Of a stretch of DNA of 64,000 nucleotides, positions 27,292 to 40,100 are shown piece by piece. Below the pieces are notes generated by a model, which was given only the letters and a program-made list of their open reading frames with translations, ran no database searches and was not told the origin of the DNA. The stretch's first letter is position 1; each line of letters starts with the position of its first letter. The stretch is from Pipra filicauda (lineage: Eukaryota; Chordata; Aves; Passeriformes; Pipridae), in the NCBI RefSeq assembly GCF_003945595.2, contig NW_024104096.1:248001-312000 (forward strand), in the 5' to 3' direction. Position numbers and translations under genes: made by a program.

Positions 27292-27368
27292 GTCCTGTGC
27301 AGGACCAGGAGCTGGACTCAATGATCCTGATGGATCCCTTCCAACTCAACATATTCTATAATTCTATG
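27292..27368 (+). mobile_element. CR1 3'-end fragment
   Basis: A short CR1 tail containing aggagctggactcaatgatc and tcccttccaactcaac, ending in two decayed 8-bp units (attctata attctatg). Because the larger copy at 25.5-26.7 kb lacks its tail, this could be a separate short insertion or a displaced end. The distinct sequence just before the tail favours a separate CR1 subfamily copy. Confidence 0.8.
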
Positions 27369-27649
27369 TATATAAGTATACATATATAAGTATATAAGTG
27401 CATTATAGGAAATCCACTCCAGCTCCCTTGTTTCTTGGGGAACAAGTAGTGTCATGTGGTGGCAGTATTACAGAGAAAAGCCTGCTAATCCTGTGCTGCA
27501 CAAAATTAAGTATTCAGAAGATTCTGGTGTTTGTCCTGCTCTTAATTACAAGCCTTGGAGAAAAGGGTCATATATCATCCACAGAACTCCAAGGGTAGCT
27601 TTGTTGGTTTATTAATTCCATTGTATCAGATCATAAAAATAATGTCAGC

Positions 27650-27675
27650 GATTTGGTAATGTGATTTGGTAATGT
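27650..27675 (+). repeat. Perfect 13-bp tandem duplication
   Basis: gatttggtaatgt occurs twice back to back with no mismatch. Confidence 0.9.
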
Positions 27676-29481
27676 TCTGATTAATTCATTACCATGAACA
27701 GAAGAGACAGATTAACCATACCATGAATTGTAATACACTAATTCTTCACTGGAGCTCTAACAACTGAGTCACATGCAGTTTCAATTATTTTACATGTTTG
27801 GCAGACATTCTTCCCAATGGAACAATAAGCATTAACACAATAATCTGAAAGAAGCTTATAAAAACATGGTTGACAGAAGTTCTCTCTATTAAGAAATATT
27901 TGACATTACAATGGCATTTTTGTTTTAACCATACTAATTTCTGTGATTAAAAGATGTTTATCTGAATGCCTTGAAGATACTTCCAAAGTCTTCATGATCC
28001 ACTAATATGTCAAATCATTGGTAGTCCAATAAATTAGTGTAATTTCAAGAGAAATACATGAAAAATAATGGGCAGAAGGGATTAATGTTCTCTGATGAGA
28101 ATGAGCACTTTCTGAATTAAGCAGTGCTTAAAATTGGAGACACCTAGTAGAACAATGATACTACAACTGCTGCCACTTTTAATAGTGTCTTGTGCTTCAT
28201 ACGGAGCTCTTCACTTGGAGATTCCCCTACACTTTAAAGTGTCTCTAAACATCACACTTTATATTTTTCATGTCATGTATGGGGAGACTAAATCCAAGAA
28301 GAAAATTGATCAAATTGAAAAAAGAATCTGTCAGAGTTGGGATAAAAAGTTCCTGTTTTTTCTGTCTATCTTAGAAAATCCAAAGTCCTTAAATAAATGG
28401 AAGTTATATGCCTTTTTTTTTTTTTTTTAATATTTCTACCATGTATATTTTAGTCCAACTTGGTCTGCTACTCCGTCCATTATGCTAAACATGCTAAATG
28501 TCCTACATTATCCTGCACGCCAACTTATGAACAGAGGATATGGACAACTTGCTCAATTCCTTGACATTGGCTGGAAGAAAGGTTATACAAGATCAATAGA
28601 TGCACTGTGCAGGTTTTACAGTGGAAGATGTGTGTCTCACTCACCCTTTTGCCCCACAGGGCAGAAGGTGGGTAGTTGCCCTTGCTCAGCTTCCATGTGA
28701 TGAAATTTTCTCCTGTAGTGGGACTGTGGCTTGTTGGAAAGGGTAGCCATTTATCACAGCCCTAAATGAAAGCATTCCTTGGACACAAATGTCTTTTTCT
28801 TCTTTTGTCTAATTACTGAGGGGAAAAGTGAGAAGGAAATGTCAAAACAGTGAAACAGTGGTGTGTAGAGAGCAGTCACTTTGGAGCTCAACCAGCTTTT
28901 GTGAAGGCCTGGACGATTTGTCAAATGGTTGTGGCATAAGTCAAGCCCTGAGGTTGAAAGGTCTTGACCTAAGGAGTGCTGAAATCAGGCAGTATAAGCA
29001 AGAGGGCTGCTAGAAGTTTCAGCTGTAGTGGAGATGAACAATGATGGGTGCTGGACACAACAAAATCTAATCTGCATAATTCAGGTAAGGAATTTTATTG
29101 AATCTGACAAGTATGTGACAGGCTGAGAAAGAGAAAAGAACATGGTCTTGCTGGGAACCTTTAAAGCTCCTGTTAAGGTATGTGGAAATAAATGACAGCT
29201 AATCTCTTTACTAAAAAAACTGTAAACAATGCCATTTTACACAGGGCTCACCCGTGACCTTTTCATAGATCAGGCTATCAACTTTCAGGCCAGGCCACAG
29301 AACTTATCACAAACAATGCAGTGAATTCATATTGTGTAAGAGCTTTACTTCTCCCAGCTGCTTCACATAGAGTTGCTACTTGTTTTGACAGGTATGCTTC
29401 AGCAGAAAGACTATCACTTAAATCTGGTGCATAATCCTCCTGGCAAATGGAAAAACCACATGGAGAATTTTCAGTGGAGGG

Positions 29482-29610
29482 TGTTTAGTTTGTTGTGGTG
29501 GGGGTTTTTTTGTTTGTTTGGTTTGGTTTTTTGTTTGTTTGTTCATTTTTGTTGGGTTTTGTTTGTTTGTTTTGTTTTATTTTGGGTTTTTTTTGTTGGT
29601 TTTGCTTTTT
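29482..29610 (+). repeat. G/T-only low-complexity tract (GTTT, GGTTT)
   Basis: About 130 bases almost entirely of g and t, mixing gttt, ggttt and gggtttt units with very few other bases. It reads as Phe/Val/Cys/Leu/Gly, giving a spurious membrane-like frame (29373-29612). Confidence 0.9.
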
Positions 29611-32017
29611 GACAGTTTTGGCTTGCATAGGTTATACTGCAACTATATGTCTCAACTTGAAAGGTGATAAGGTGACAAGATGTTTCTGCACTGAGACCAG
29701 TTGATGCCATTAAGGTGACCAAGACTTCAAAAATCCTTCATTAATCTTGACACATCAAGTTTCCCAGATTTTTTTTAAATTTATTTTAACCACTTGCCTC
29801 CATTTTAAGTCTTCCTTAGGTAAACAATAATGTCTAAGAAGAATATGTCATTGGTGCTTTTCAAAATACAAATAAGATCCTGATCACCAGCTTTAGAGTA
29901 TAAAATCTTTGTATGCAACATTATTTCATAAGCACTAAGACAAATATAACCTTAATACACATACAAAACCCAGGAAAAATGGTTGAAAATAAAATCTAAC
30001 CTCTATGTGATGTTTAGCCTGATCCAGTAAAGTGATAAATAAAAAGTGACCTTGCGTGCAAGCAAGAGCTTTGATTTTGTGTAAATCTGTATTCTTATTT
30101 TCTTAATACTGAATTCCCCACAAAAAGTAGCAGCTGATATCTATATAAAGAGATTTCTTGCCAGATGCAGACCTCTAAGGCTGACAAGAAAACAATTTGT
30201 TGTACAGGCTGCTGAATGATTGGAAGGGAAGCTCTAAATCTAGAGGAACACAGCGCAAATGTGACTGCAAGCGCAGAAATTCAAAATTTAAACTCTGAAA
30301 CTCTTCAAATAAATACGAAAACAAAGATTAACTGACTTTGTTGAGCATGAGACACAAAATCCCCAAGCACTTCCCTGGATTACTGGCACAGTGCTTTCTG
30401 CAATGTACAGCACACATGTATGTTTTTTACCAATTTGTGGATCATTCAATCTAATGGGAAGCAGTTAAAAGTCCTGGCTGGATCAACTGTGGATCTTGGT
30501 TTTATAAGCAGTCCAATGCATAATTCAAAAGGCTTAATGAATATTCCAATTCATGACAGCCAACTGGCTCCATAGGTCACACCTCCCAGTCTCATATAAA
30601 TAAAGAATGAGATACTGGAAAGCATACCAGCTGAACCCTAGTGAGTGCCAAATCCATGAATATTAATGAGGCACAATAAAAAATATACTTGACTCTCAGG
30701 AAGTGCTTCTATTGTTTTTCCAGCTTTAGAGAGGGAGAGGAAAAGTTTTGTGGTGCACCTTTCAATACACCACACCGAGCACAATGGGACATTTCCCCTC
30801 AAGGCAAAGAGGCAATCAGATTGTGGCAATCGCAGTTCATATCCAGCCTCATCAGATCTATGACATCCTCTGTCATTCCCAGCACAGTAGTGAAATCCAT
30901 GCTGGAAATATCCCCACCCTCCAATCACATGTTCCTCCACCAGTCCCCATTTGGTAACTAGGGAGAGGAAGTGCTTCAGCAGTGCTGTTCTTTTATGTGT
31001 TCTGTTTAGTCCTTGGAACAGGATGAATGGTAGCTTAGATGAATGCATTTGTGCCATTTTTCTTGGCCCCAGACGATGTTTCCTCACTACCATGACATCT
31101 GAACAGAAGGAGAAAACATCTCCCTTTTGTGGCAAGCTAATTTAATTTGTACCTTCCACCTAGGGGTAAATATGTTTGTCTGTCTTTTTAAGCTCTCTTT
31201 GCCCACTTTCTTTTCTCACGGGAAACCCTGCTGAGTCAAAAGCAGAATATTGCTTAGTGCTCTAACTTTATTTTAAAGTAATTTAATTTTAAGCATGCTC
31301 ACACCCACCCTAAAGTGAAGCAACTGTAGGAGTTCCGCTGGGACAGCCTTAATGACTTTTGCATGTCTTGTGTCAGAGACATCAAGGGCTTGTTGTTATG
31401 GAGGTATTTGTCTTTTAAAATAAATGATTTAAAATAAGACCTCTCTTTTTCAGTATTCTCAAAGATGTGTTTCTTTATTTTCAAAAATCCTACAGCTTTG
31501 CACATTGACCTCTCACCTTTAAAAACCAGCATTATGAACCATTGACCTTTGCTTTTTGTTGATGTGGTGTTATATGTGATTTGACCTCTTTTTGTCTGAA
31601 AACTTTGTAAAAAGGATTTAAAATAAACAATGAATGCATTTCTTTATAAAAAATGGCAGTGAAATATGACTCAGATGACTCAGAATTAACATCCTCACCA
31701 TTTGATTTATGTGTGACTTCTTTAAATTGGCAAACATATTAAGTTAAGAACATTATTTAATCCAGTACTGAAAAGTTTTTATAATTAAAAAAGCAATATA
31801 AAATAAAGAGTGAGAAAAGAAAACTGAATTCCAAATTGAAGCATCACAACTTCTTTTATTTAAACCTTATTATCTATTATTAAATTGGCAGTGGCACATG
31901 GAAGAACTTACGTATTAAACAAAATCTTGTAATTTCTCCCCTCAAAAAAAGTTCAATTTCAGGAAATATTTTGTCCAGGTAAATATTTTGTTATCCTATC
32001 AGATAAGAAAATGTAAA

Positions 32018-32395
32018 ACACTTAAAATGATAAAGCATATTTCTAATATATGCAGTAATAAATATTGCAGGAATTTTACGTCTATTTCTTACCAGTTATC
32101 TGCTATTTGCATACTAGTGTATCAATGTTTTTTCACAATAATTTGGCACTCTATGTTCTGATCAGAAATGTGCACTTCTGTCGTGTTCAAAAAACAAAAC
32201 ATTCAACACTTAAGTCAATAAAGTATATTTCTAATATCTGCAGTAATAAATATCACAGAAAGTGTGATTTTGCCTGCAGTTACCAGTTACTTGTTATTTG
32301 CATAATATTTTATCATTGTTTTTCTCTAGTGATTTGCACTGTGTATTCTGGTCAGAAATACGCATTTATCATCAGCAAATCACACAGACTTACAG
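32018..32395 (+). repeat. Imperfect tandem duplication, about 188-bp unit
   Basis: Copy 1 (32018-32205) and copy 2 (32206 to about 32395) align colinearly: tttctaatatatgcag with tttctaatatctgcag, accagttatctgctatttgc with accagttacttgttatttgc, and ttctgatcagaaat with ttctggtcagaaat. The offset is 188 at the start and 190 near the end, so only small indels separate the copies. Divergence looks substantial, so the duplication is not recent. The 133-codon frame across it is a by-product. Confidence 0.85.
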
Positions 32396-32815
32396 GGAAA
32401 AAAGTCTTGGAATCAGTCACAAAATTCAGAAAGATTAATCATGACGATATTGCTCTTTTACTCTGAAAACTTTTCTCCATTCTGTTTCTATTGCCTTGAT
32501 GGTTTGTTTTTGTAAACACGCTGCATTTTTTAGGAAAAGGAAGTAGCTCTCTTATTCAAACTTACAGTCTGGAGTCTAAACATGCAATGCCATGACAAAC
32601 AAATAACAGCCAATGTGTCTTCCAAAGAAAAAAGCAAAAGTGCATCTACCTTCTCTACCCTGGTCTGCTCAGTGTATAAAATACAGAAGGTATAAAATGG
32701 ACAATGCCTTGCTTTGCCTGTGTAGGGGGTTGTTCAGCCAGAACCGAGCACTTACATTCACACTATAAGATTTTACAACAGTTTTGAGGATAATGAATGT
32801 AATTCCTGGTGTGGG

Positions 32816-32903
32816 ATCACAGAATGATAGAATAGGTTGGTTTAGTATGGACCTCAAAGATGGTCTACTTCCAATCCCTCCGCCACAGGCAGTGACATCC
32901 CTG
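32816..32903 (-). mobile_element. CR1 3'-end fragment
   Basis: The + strand reads atcacagaatgatagaatag followed by ggttggtttagtatggacct, caaagatggtc and ccaatccctccgccacagg. This is the complement of a CR1 3' end with two decayed tail units. It is strongly 5'-truncated. Confidence 0.85.
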
Positions 32904-33908
32904 AGGAGGTATGGATCAGAAAGCAAAGATGAAGGGAGGTTGGTGAACAAGTACCCTTGACGGATGGCCAGAGGACAGCTCCTACTCTCATGCCTTGCTT
33001 CACTTCGCCTCTCATACAGAATTTGGACCTCAGAAGGTATGCCTAGACAAGCATGTACCTCAGACATATGTTAACAAATACATGGAAACTGTGGTAGCCC
33101 ATGATGGAGTGTTCTGGTTGGGTACCGTGCCAGAAAAACCAGAACCAAGGTGCAAAGGGAGGAAAAATAGCAAAAAAAAGAAAAGAGAGATTCTAAAGTA
33201 CTTAGAATTTCACCTACTGGCCTCTGAGGTTCACAGCGCTTCAAACAAGTTGCTTTGAGGTCTGAAGCTTTTACTTTAAACTCTAAAGTTGGCTCTTAAG
33301 GCCTTACCTCTGATAAGGGTAGAAAACCTTTTTAGAAAAATCCCTTAAACATTTGCTTTGTTTTCTTTGTTGTGAAGTGAATTTGCCTCTTTAAGGATTA
33401 TAAAGTGTTCCAAAATACCTGGTGTTAAGAAGATAGTTGTCTTTAGGGCTATAAAAAAGTATTTCTAGCCTTAATGCTGAACTATGTAGATCAAGGCCAT
33501 CCACCCTTCCATTAGATGCTAACCTGTTAAGGCCTGTATGGACAAAGGACTTGGTTGTTAATGCAGCATCAACATCTACTTACACTCAACCTCATTGTCA
33601 GGGACTTGTTGGTTGAAAGCACAAGATCTTCTTTCTCTCCATTTCATGCTGTATTGTGTTTCATGTGGGAATATCTAGTCTGTGAGGCTTGACCACTGCT
33701 TTTATCTGCTGGACTTTAAAAGTCTCAGCTGCTTGTAGTAAGAATCTGACCATCAACTCCCTAGCAGTCTGGAGGGTGCGTTTCACTAGACACTTGAAAA
33801 ATTTCTTTTGGTCTCCAGACACCTTTCTGCAAAGTATTAGCTTTCCTGTGCTGCTCTGAAGCTAAAACTCTTGTGTAAACAGCTCTCTGGTCCAGTTTAA
33901 GATAAAAT
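32904..33908. other. Unique noncoding stretch between CR1 fragments
   Basis: No gene or recognisable repeat is visible here. Confidence 0.5.
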
Positions 33909-33950
33909 ATTGGTCCCTTCCAACCCAGCTGATTCTATGATTCTATGATT
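33909..33950 (+). mobile_element. Very short CR1 3' tail
   Basis: ttggtcccttccaacccag is followed by two and a half 8-bp units (gattctatgattctatgatt). Only about 42 bases of CR1 remain, a severe 5' truncation. Confidence 0.85.
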
Positions 33951-34213
33951 TGTTATTGTTTGGTCACGGATTCAGGCCTGGGAGCCCCATGAGAGATCTC
34001 AACCGAAAGCTGAGGTTACTGGGAGGTTTTCAGTGTGTATTACTACAGGGGAGCTTCCACTGACAGAATTAGTGAGGTTTATCAATTTCATCACCCCATG
34101 GAGGAAAAGTTAGATGTTTACCACTTGAGGGAATGAAGTGTGAAGATAACACAGAGTTAGAATTAAGACTTTTAGGAAGATAGCAATGCCTCTTTGAAAT
34201 AACCTTACATTTC

Positions 34214-34773
34214 TGTGGTGAGTTGACCTTGGCTGGATGCCAGGTGCCCACCCAGCCGCTCTATCACTCCCCTTCCCAGCCAGATAGTGGAGAGAGTAAG
34301 GTGGAAAAACAACTTGTGGGTTGGGAAAAGGCAGTTTATTTAAAGCAAAAAGTAAAGTGGAAGCTTGCGCGTGCAAGAGCAAAGTGAAAGATAGCAGGGT
34401 TTATTCTCTACGTCCCATGAGCAGCAATGTCTGGCCACTTCCAAGAAGCAGGGCTTCAGTAAACATGACAGTTCCTCAGCAGGCAGCCATTGGAGACAAT
34501 GAATGTCTGCCTTCCTCCTCTTTGCCTCAGCTTTTGTATCTGAGCTGATACGGTACAGAATATCCCTTTGGTCAGTTTGGGTCAGCTGGCCTACTTGTGT
34601 CCCCTCCCAGGATCTTGCCCTCAGCTGAGGGAGGAATGTTACAGTGCTGATGCTGTGCTCAGCAGTAGCCAAAACACCTGTATGTTATCAACACCCTTCT
34701 AGCTACCAATGCAAAGCACAGTACTGTGAGGGCTACTGTGGGGAAATGAACTCCAGCTCAGCCAGACCCAACA
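34214..34773 (-). mobile_element. Solo LTR of avian ERVL type
   Basis: Read on the minus strand, the element starts tgttgggtctggctgagctg and ends ccaaggtcaactcaccaca, so it has TG and CA ends and is 560 bp long. Both ends and the inner block with gctgacccaaactgacc match an abundant avian ERVL LTR type that I recognise. On the minus strand a TATA-like atacaaaag precedes an AATAAA signal at 34335-34340. The flanks carry a matching atttc on each side (34209-34213 and 34776-34780), with two extra bases (ta) between the LTR and the right copy. No internal viral sequence adjoins it. It probably has the same superfamily origin as the gag relic at 12.6-14.6 kb, but the two are about 20 kb apart and not one provirus. 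Confidence 0.8.
34335..34340 (-). promoter_or_regulatory. Polyadenylation signal of the ERVL-type solo LTR
   Basis: tttatt on + is AATAAA on the minus strand, about 120 bases before the 3' end of the LTR, as expected for the R region. Confidence 0.5.
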
Positions 34774-36036
34774 TAATTTCATTGCTAGTAGTTTACATTG
34801 TTATGGAAGAAAATGCAATCCATTAATTTTTTCTTCTGACAGAAAAAAAGTTTGATAACTCTCACTAGTGATGTCACTGACTGTACTCAAGTCCACTGGT
34901 CCACAGGGGGAGGAGTGTATCTCCAATGCATTAGGATTTGTTACACTGGAATTAACTTAACTCACAAAACCCCCTCTAAACTACCTACCTATGGTTTTAT
35001 TCCCAAAACAACAACTAAAGTTTATTTTTTTAAGAAGGATTTTTATTCACATATTCTGTATATAAAGGATTATGTGAAATATATTGAAGAATATAACATA
35101 AAAATAAAAAAAAACACTACTAGTGTAAAAAAAGGACCAGCTAAATAACAGATGGTGACCTTTGTCCCTGAATGGAACGAAAAAAATAGATGCTACGTAC
35201 ACTGCCTTCATTTAGAAAAGGTAAGTAATCAATCAAAGATCAATGAAATATTAATTTGATGCTGCTCTCACAGCAAAATATGTTTTCTTTCCCATCTTCC
35301 AATACTCCTGGGTTTTTTGTTCATTGTTTTTTCACCTTCTTTGCTTCATAATTTCTTCTTTCAGAGGTGGGTTATAAAGAAGAAGTAGTCAGTGTACTTC
35401 TGGGTCTTTAGACTTTCACTTGATAATATGCTTTAATATGCATGTAAAAACCCCCAGCAAGAACTACTGCCACACACCAAAATAGACACCACTCTCCAAC
35501 TATGAATTTGTAATAGAGTGCCCCAATCTGGTCTGCAAAAGATGAAATTCAGTCATGGCTCATCTAAACTCTCGTCTTTCAGATGGTTAGATATTTTAAT
35601 ATGACTCTCTGACTTTCCACAGTGTATGACACTGAACTTCCAAGATTTGCTTTCAAATATTCATGTACTTTGTGGCTCCAAATGAGCTCACAGCATGGAG
35701 TTTGCAGCCATGAACGCTAAAACACAAGGTGGCCCATGTACTCCACCCCATGTACAGATCAGGTTTGTGAAGAACCTTCTCCAGGGCCAGGGTTCTGAAT
35801 TTAGGGCCAGACATGCATCATTATGCTTCATGTCTTTAACATTTTCAAGGCTTAAATATGACATAATTCAATCTCTGCCCACAAAAGTGCTTATGTATAT
35901 ATGGATATATGATTTCATTAAAAAAAGACATGCCTCTTAACCTTCACATTTACAGAAAATATGCACAGAAGCAGTCATCATTTCGGGAGCAAGCCATCAT
36001 AAAAATCTAGCATAACTTTTAGTATCGATATGCAAA
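34774..36036. other. Unique noncoding stretch
   Basis: AT-rich sequence with no recognisable gene. The lysine-rich 98-codon frame at 34852-35148 comes from A-rich sequence. Confidence 0.55.
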
Positions 36037-37149
36037 TCATAGAATCATAGAATCATAGAATCATAGAATCGATTGGGTTGGAAAAGACCTCCGAGATCAT
36101 CGAGTCCAACCCTTGGTCCAAATCCAGTCCATTTACTAGATCATGGCACTCAGTGCCACGTCCAATCTGCGTTTAAAAATCTCCAGGGATGGTGAATCCA
36201 CCACCTCTCTGGGCAGCCCATTCCAATGCCTGATTACTCTCTCTGTAAAGAATTTTCTCCTGATATCCAACTTAAATCTCCCCTGGCGGAGCCTAAGCCC
36301 GTGCCCCCTTGTCCTATTGCTGAGTGCCCGAGAGAAGAGACCAACCCCCACCTGGCTAGAACTTCCCCTCAGGCAGTTATAGACGGCGATGAGGTCACCT
36401 CTGAGCCTCCTCTTCTCCAGGCTAAACAACCCCAGCTCCCTCAGCCTCTCCCCATAGGACTTATGCTCCAGTCCCTTCACCAGCCTTGTTGCTCTTCTCT
36501 GGACCCGCTCCAGCACCTCAATATCCTTTCTGAACTGAGGGGCCCAGAACTCAACACAATACTCAAGGTGTGGCCTCACCAACGCAGAGTACAGGGGAAG
36601 GATCACTTCCCTGCTCCTGCTGGCCACGCTATTTTTGATACAGGACAAGATACCATTGGCCTTCTTGGCCACCTGGGCACACTGTTGGCTCATGTTGAGC
36701 TTCCTGTCAATTAGTACCCCCAGGTCCCTTTCTGCCTGGCTGCTTTCCAGCCACTCTGTGCCCAGCCTGTAGTGCTGCAGGGGGTTGTTGTGGCCAAAGT
36801 GCAGGACCCGGCACTTGGCTTTATTGAACTTCATCCCATTGGAATCAGCCCATCTCTCAAGTCTATCCAGATCCCTCTGCAGAGCCCTCCTGCCTTCCGG
36901 CAGGTCGACACTCCCTCCCAACTTGGTGTCATCTGCAAATTTGCTGATGATGGACTCAATCCCCTCATCTAAATCATCAATAAAGATGTTAAACAGGACT
37001 GGACCCAACACAGACCCCTGGGGAACACCACTGGTGACCGGCTGCCAGCTGGATGCAGCTCCATTCACCAGCACTCTCTGGGCCCGACCCTCCAGCCAGC
37101 TCCTAATCCAGGAGAGGGTACACTTGTCCAAGCCATGGGCTACCAGCTT
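36037..37149 (-). mobile_element. CR1 LINE, well-preserved 5'-truncated copy
   Basis: At the low-coordinate end are four perfect copies of the 8-bp CR1 terminal unit (tcatagaa on +, 36037-36068), then the CR1 3' untranslated part with gattgggttggaaaagacc, then the stop codon at 36136-36138. The reverse-transcriptase C-terminal frame stays open to the 5' truncation near 37149. The 5' part of the element (ORF1, endonuclease and the first reverse-transcriptase blocks) is missing, as is usual for CR1. The open frame and perfect tail units make this the youngest-looking LINE copy in the window. No clear target duplication is visible, which is normal for CR1. Confidence 0.95.
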
Positions 37150-40100
37150 TTCACATCCATTCTGAATTGTATGACAGCATTGTTTGTTTGCACAAGGCAA
37201 ATATCTTATCTAGCACAAATCACCATGAAATTACTGAGTAGTTACTTGATCATTTAATTAACATGCAGTTACATAATAACTCCATGACTATTGAAGCCCT
37301 TCAGATTGCATTAATTATACTCAGAGCAATTATTCCCATCTGCTGACATGGATCTACGTCATATAGTTTGCTAGACAAGAGAAATTTTTCGGAAGCTCAA
37401 GACTGAAGAGAATATTTTAAAAACAAACTGGTCAGCACAGTCTTAATTATAGTACTTGACAGTGTGAATTTATTTCATCTAACATTGCATAATATAATTA
37501 TGATATCCCAACAGAAAAGGATATGAATTGGACTTTGTAATTGATATATCTCTAAGGACAAGATGCAAATATATAAATAACTATTAAACTAAAACTCATG
37601 TTCCAAAATAAGTTGGTCCTCTGGACTACAGTGACACAGTCCTGAAGGTCTGGTTTTAGAGAGCAGTTTTGGACATTTGTGGTCTCTGCAGAGGTTCCTA
37701 TAGCTGAACTGAGAATGTCTGCTTCCTTTGAAGCCTCTGGCTACCTATCAATTGCACCCGCCCCTAACAAAATTACTATTTTCTTGAATTGGAAACCATA
37801 AATAAGCATACTGCAATAATGTAACCAGTGACTTTATGGGCATTTTGTAGCAGCGTTAACATTGCTAACAACATTGGATAAAACGGTTTGCCTTAATTAT
37901 ACAGCAAGAGCCACAACTACAAAGGGGCAAACTGAGACTTGTGAAAAATAGGAAATCCTGTGCAAAAAGTAAAATCTGCATGACAGTAACAAGCAGGCAG
38001 CTAAAATGATTGGAAAAGCCAAAATAATCCATCAAAATAGGCATGAAAGGTAATTCTGCATAATAGTCTGGCAGAATAAGTGAAGCTAGAAGAAATCCTC
38101 ATCCTGAAAAGAAGATGTCAAGGGCAAATAAGATGAACCCTCAGTTTTTTTCTCAGGAGTAGATGGAAGACAATCCCAAAACCCCTTGTCATCAATGAAT
38201 GAGGAAGCATGGAGAAGAAAGCAAGCATCCTGCTTTACTTCTGACTTGTCCCATCAAGGAAATGTCATGACCAGCTGTCTTGTTCTTAGCGGTAGAAAAC
38301 CATCAAGATCAATGTGGTGGTTTACACATCAGTGATGTAATGTTATGAGCTTTCAAGATTGTAATTGACCTGATTTAAATAATCCCACAACAGTGATCTC
38401 TAATTTCCTAGCTGACATATAGAACTATATATGTTCAACTGCAACAGTTGCTGGTAACTTTGAAATAAACAATGACACCAGAGCCTCAGAAAATAGAGAC
38501 AGAAGTCTAATGATAATTCACAGAGTGGGATTCTTTCAAAATTACTTTCATGCTTTTTAATGTTTAGAAATGTATGAGGAGATACACTTCTAAGCCTGCA
38601 TCAAAGGAGACCACTGATCTCAGATGATTTAGATGACATATCTAAGTGTCATATAGTCTTCAACATATAATATCTTCAAGTATACTTAAGATTTCACATC
38701 CGATGTGGCATGCAAAATTTATTTATGCCACAGAAATCTTCCTATAACTCTGTTTTCCCCTTTATTCTGTTTGTCAGCTGCAATCTATAAAAGGTAATTT
38801 TTTATTCTGAAATTATTCTTATGATAATTGGGAATAATAATAATTATAATAATGATGATGATGATAATAACAATAAAGATAATAATTTTGGTTTATTCTT
38901 TGATTTGAAATCCTAGAATTAAACCCGATGTATTAGGGCTCTGTCTACATGCTCAGATTATTTTCTGTTCAAAGTGGGCTGCTGGTTTTGTGACCAAGGG
39001 ATACATGCATGCTACATCTGCTCTGTTTTTCAAAGTCCACAGAGTGCAGGGAGTTGATGGGAAAGTACATGTCTTTCCATACCCATAGACAAGAATGGAG
39101 GGTAACTTTGAAGCTAGTTGATGTGGGGAGAGCTATCTCTGTCTCTAATCCAGCAAACTGAGACAGCTGCTAGCTTTCCACTTTTCTTTATAACCCGAAT
39201 TTCTGCTAAAATGATTCCGGTGAAATAGATAATGTTGCTTCTACTTAAATGACTACCATTACTATTCAGAATGTACACCAGCTTGAGCTAAACAGAACTA
39301 TTTTCACATGACAAACAGGGGGCAATCTGGCATCCCTTTATGGCTCTGGATCTCTCTGCTGGTCCCTGGCTTCCTGTGGCTCACATCCAAACTGTGCCCC
39401 CCTCAATGGGCATGGGCTCTCCAAAACAGTTTCCCAGCACCTACTCTCTCTTCTGCATGGGTTGTCTTCACCCAGGACTGTCCACACCTGTAGAGTCATG
39501 AGCAGGATTGCTTTTTAATGAAAAACAGCAATTTAAAAAATTTCATGAATTCAGTTATTCAGGGATTTTTTTCTTTTTTCTTTTTTTTTCCCGTTTTTTG
39601 TTTCATTTTCTAAATCTTAATACTCTAACTGCTTCATGAATTCAGGCTCAAGGACTCCTAAAACCAGTGTTATTTTAGTGGTAATGTGGTCACAAATTAT
39701 GTACCTTGAGAAATAGTATCTTGATTCATTAGTCATCAATCTTGATATTTTGAGGAAAGGGATCAGAGTATCTATGTACATTTAAAGCAGACCATTCATT
39801 GAAAGTGCTGTACCAAACACTTTATTTACCACAGTTTCAGCCTTTAAGTATTGTGTTAAAATGTCCAAATCTGACTGAATGCAGACACTTTTAGAGGGAT
39901 TCTAGAGATTACATGAAAAATGAAGGTCAGTATCTGCAAGAATGGGGATAAGGCACTTGTTTTGGGGTTGTTGGTGCATTACTTCAGTACATTTTTTCTA
40001 TGAATTGCCTTCATGATTATGCCTGCCACTATCATTTAGGGTGTTTATTGATGATTTACCATTACCTTTGTCAAGAAGCAGTGTCCTGGAACAGAAAACT

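Larger units (their letters stand above)
27369..32017. other. Unique noncoding stretch
   Basis: No supported gene. It holds a 13-bp perfect tandem pair at 27650-27675 (gatttggtaatgt), a 16-T run at 28413-28428 and a GTTT-rich tract near 29.5 kb. The 165-codon minus-strand frame at 30638-31135 has no recognisable domain. Confidence 0.55.
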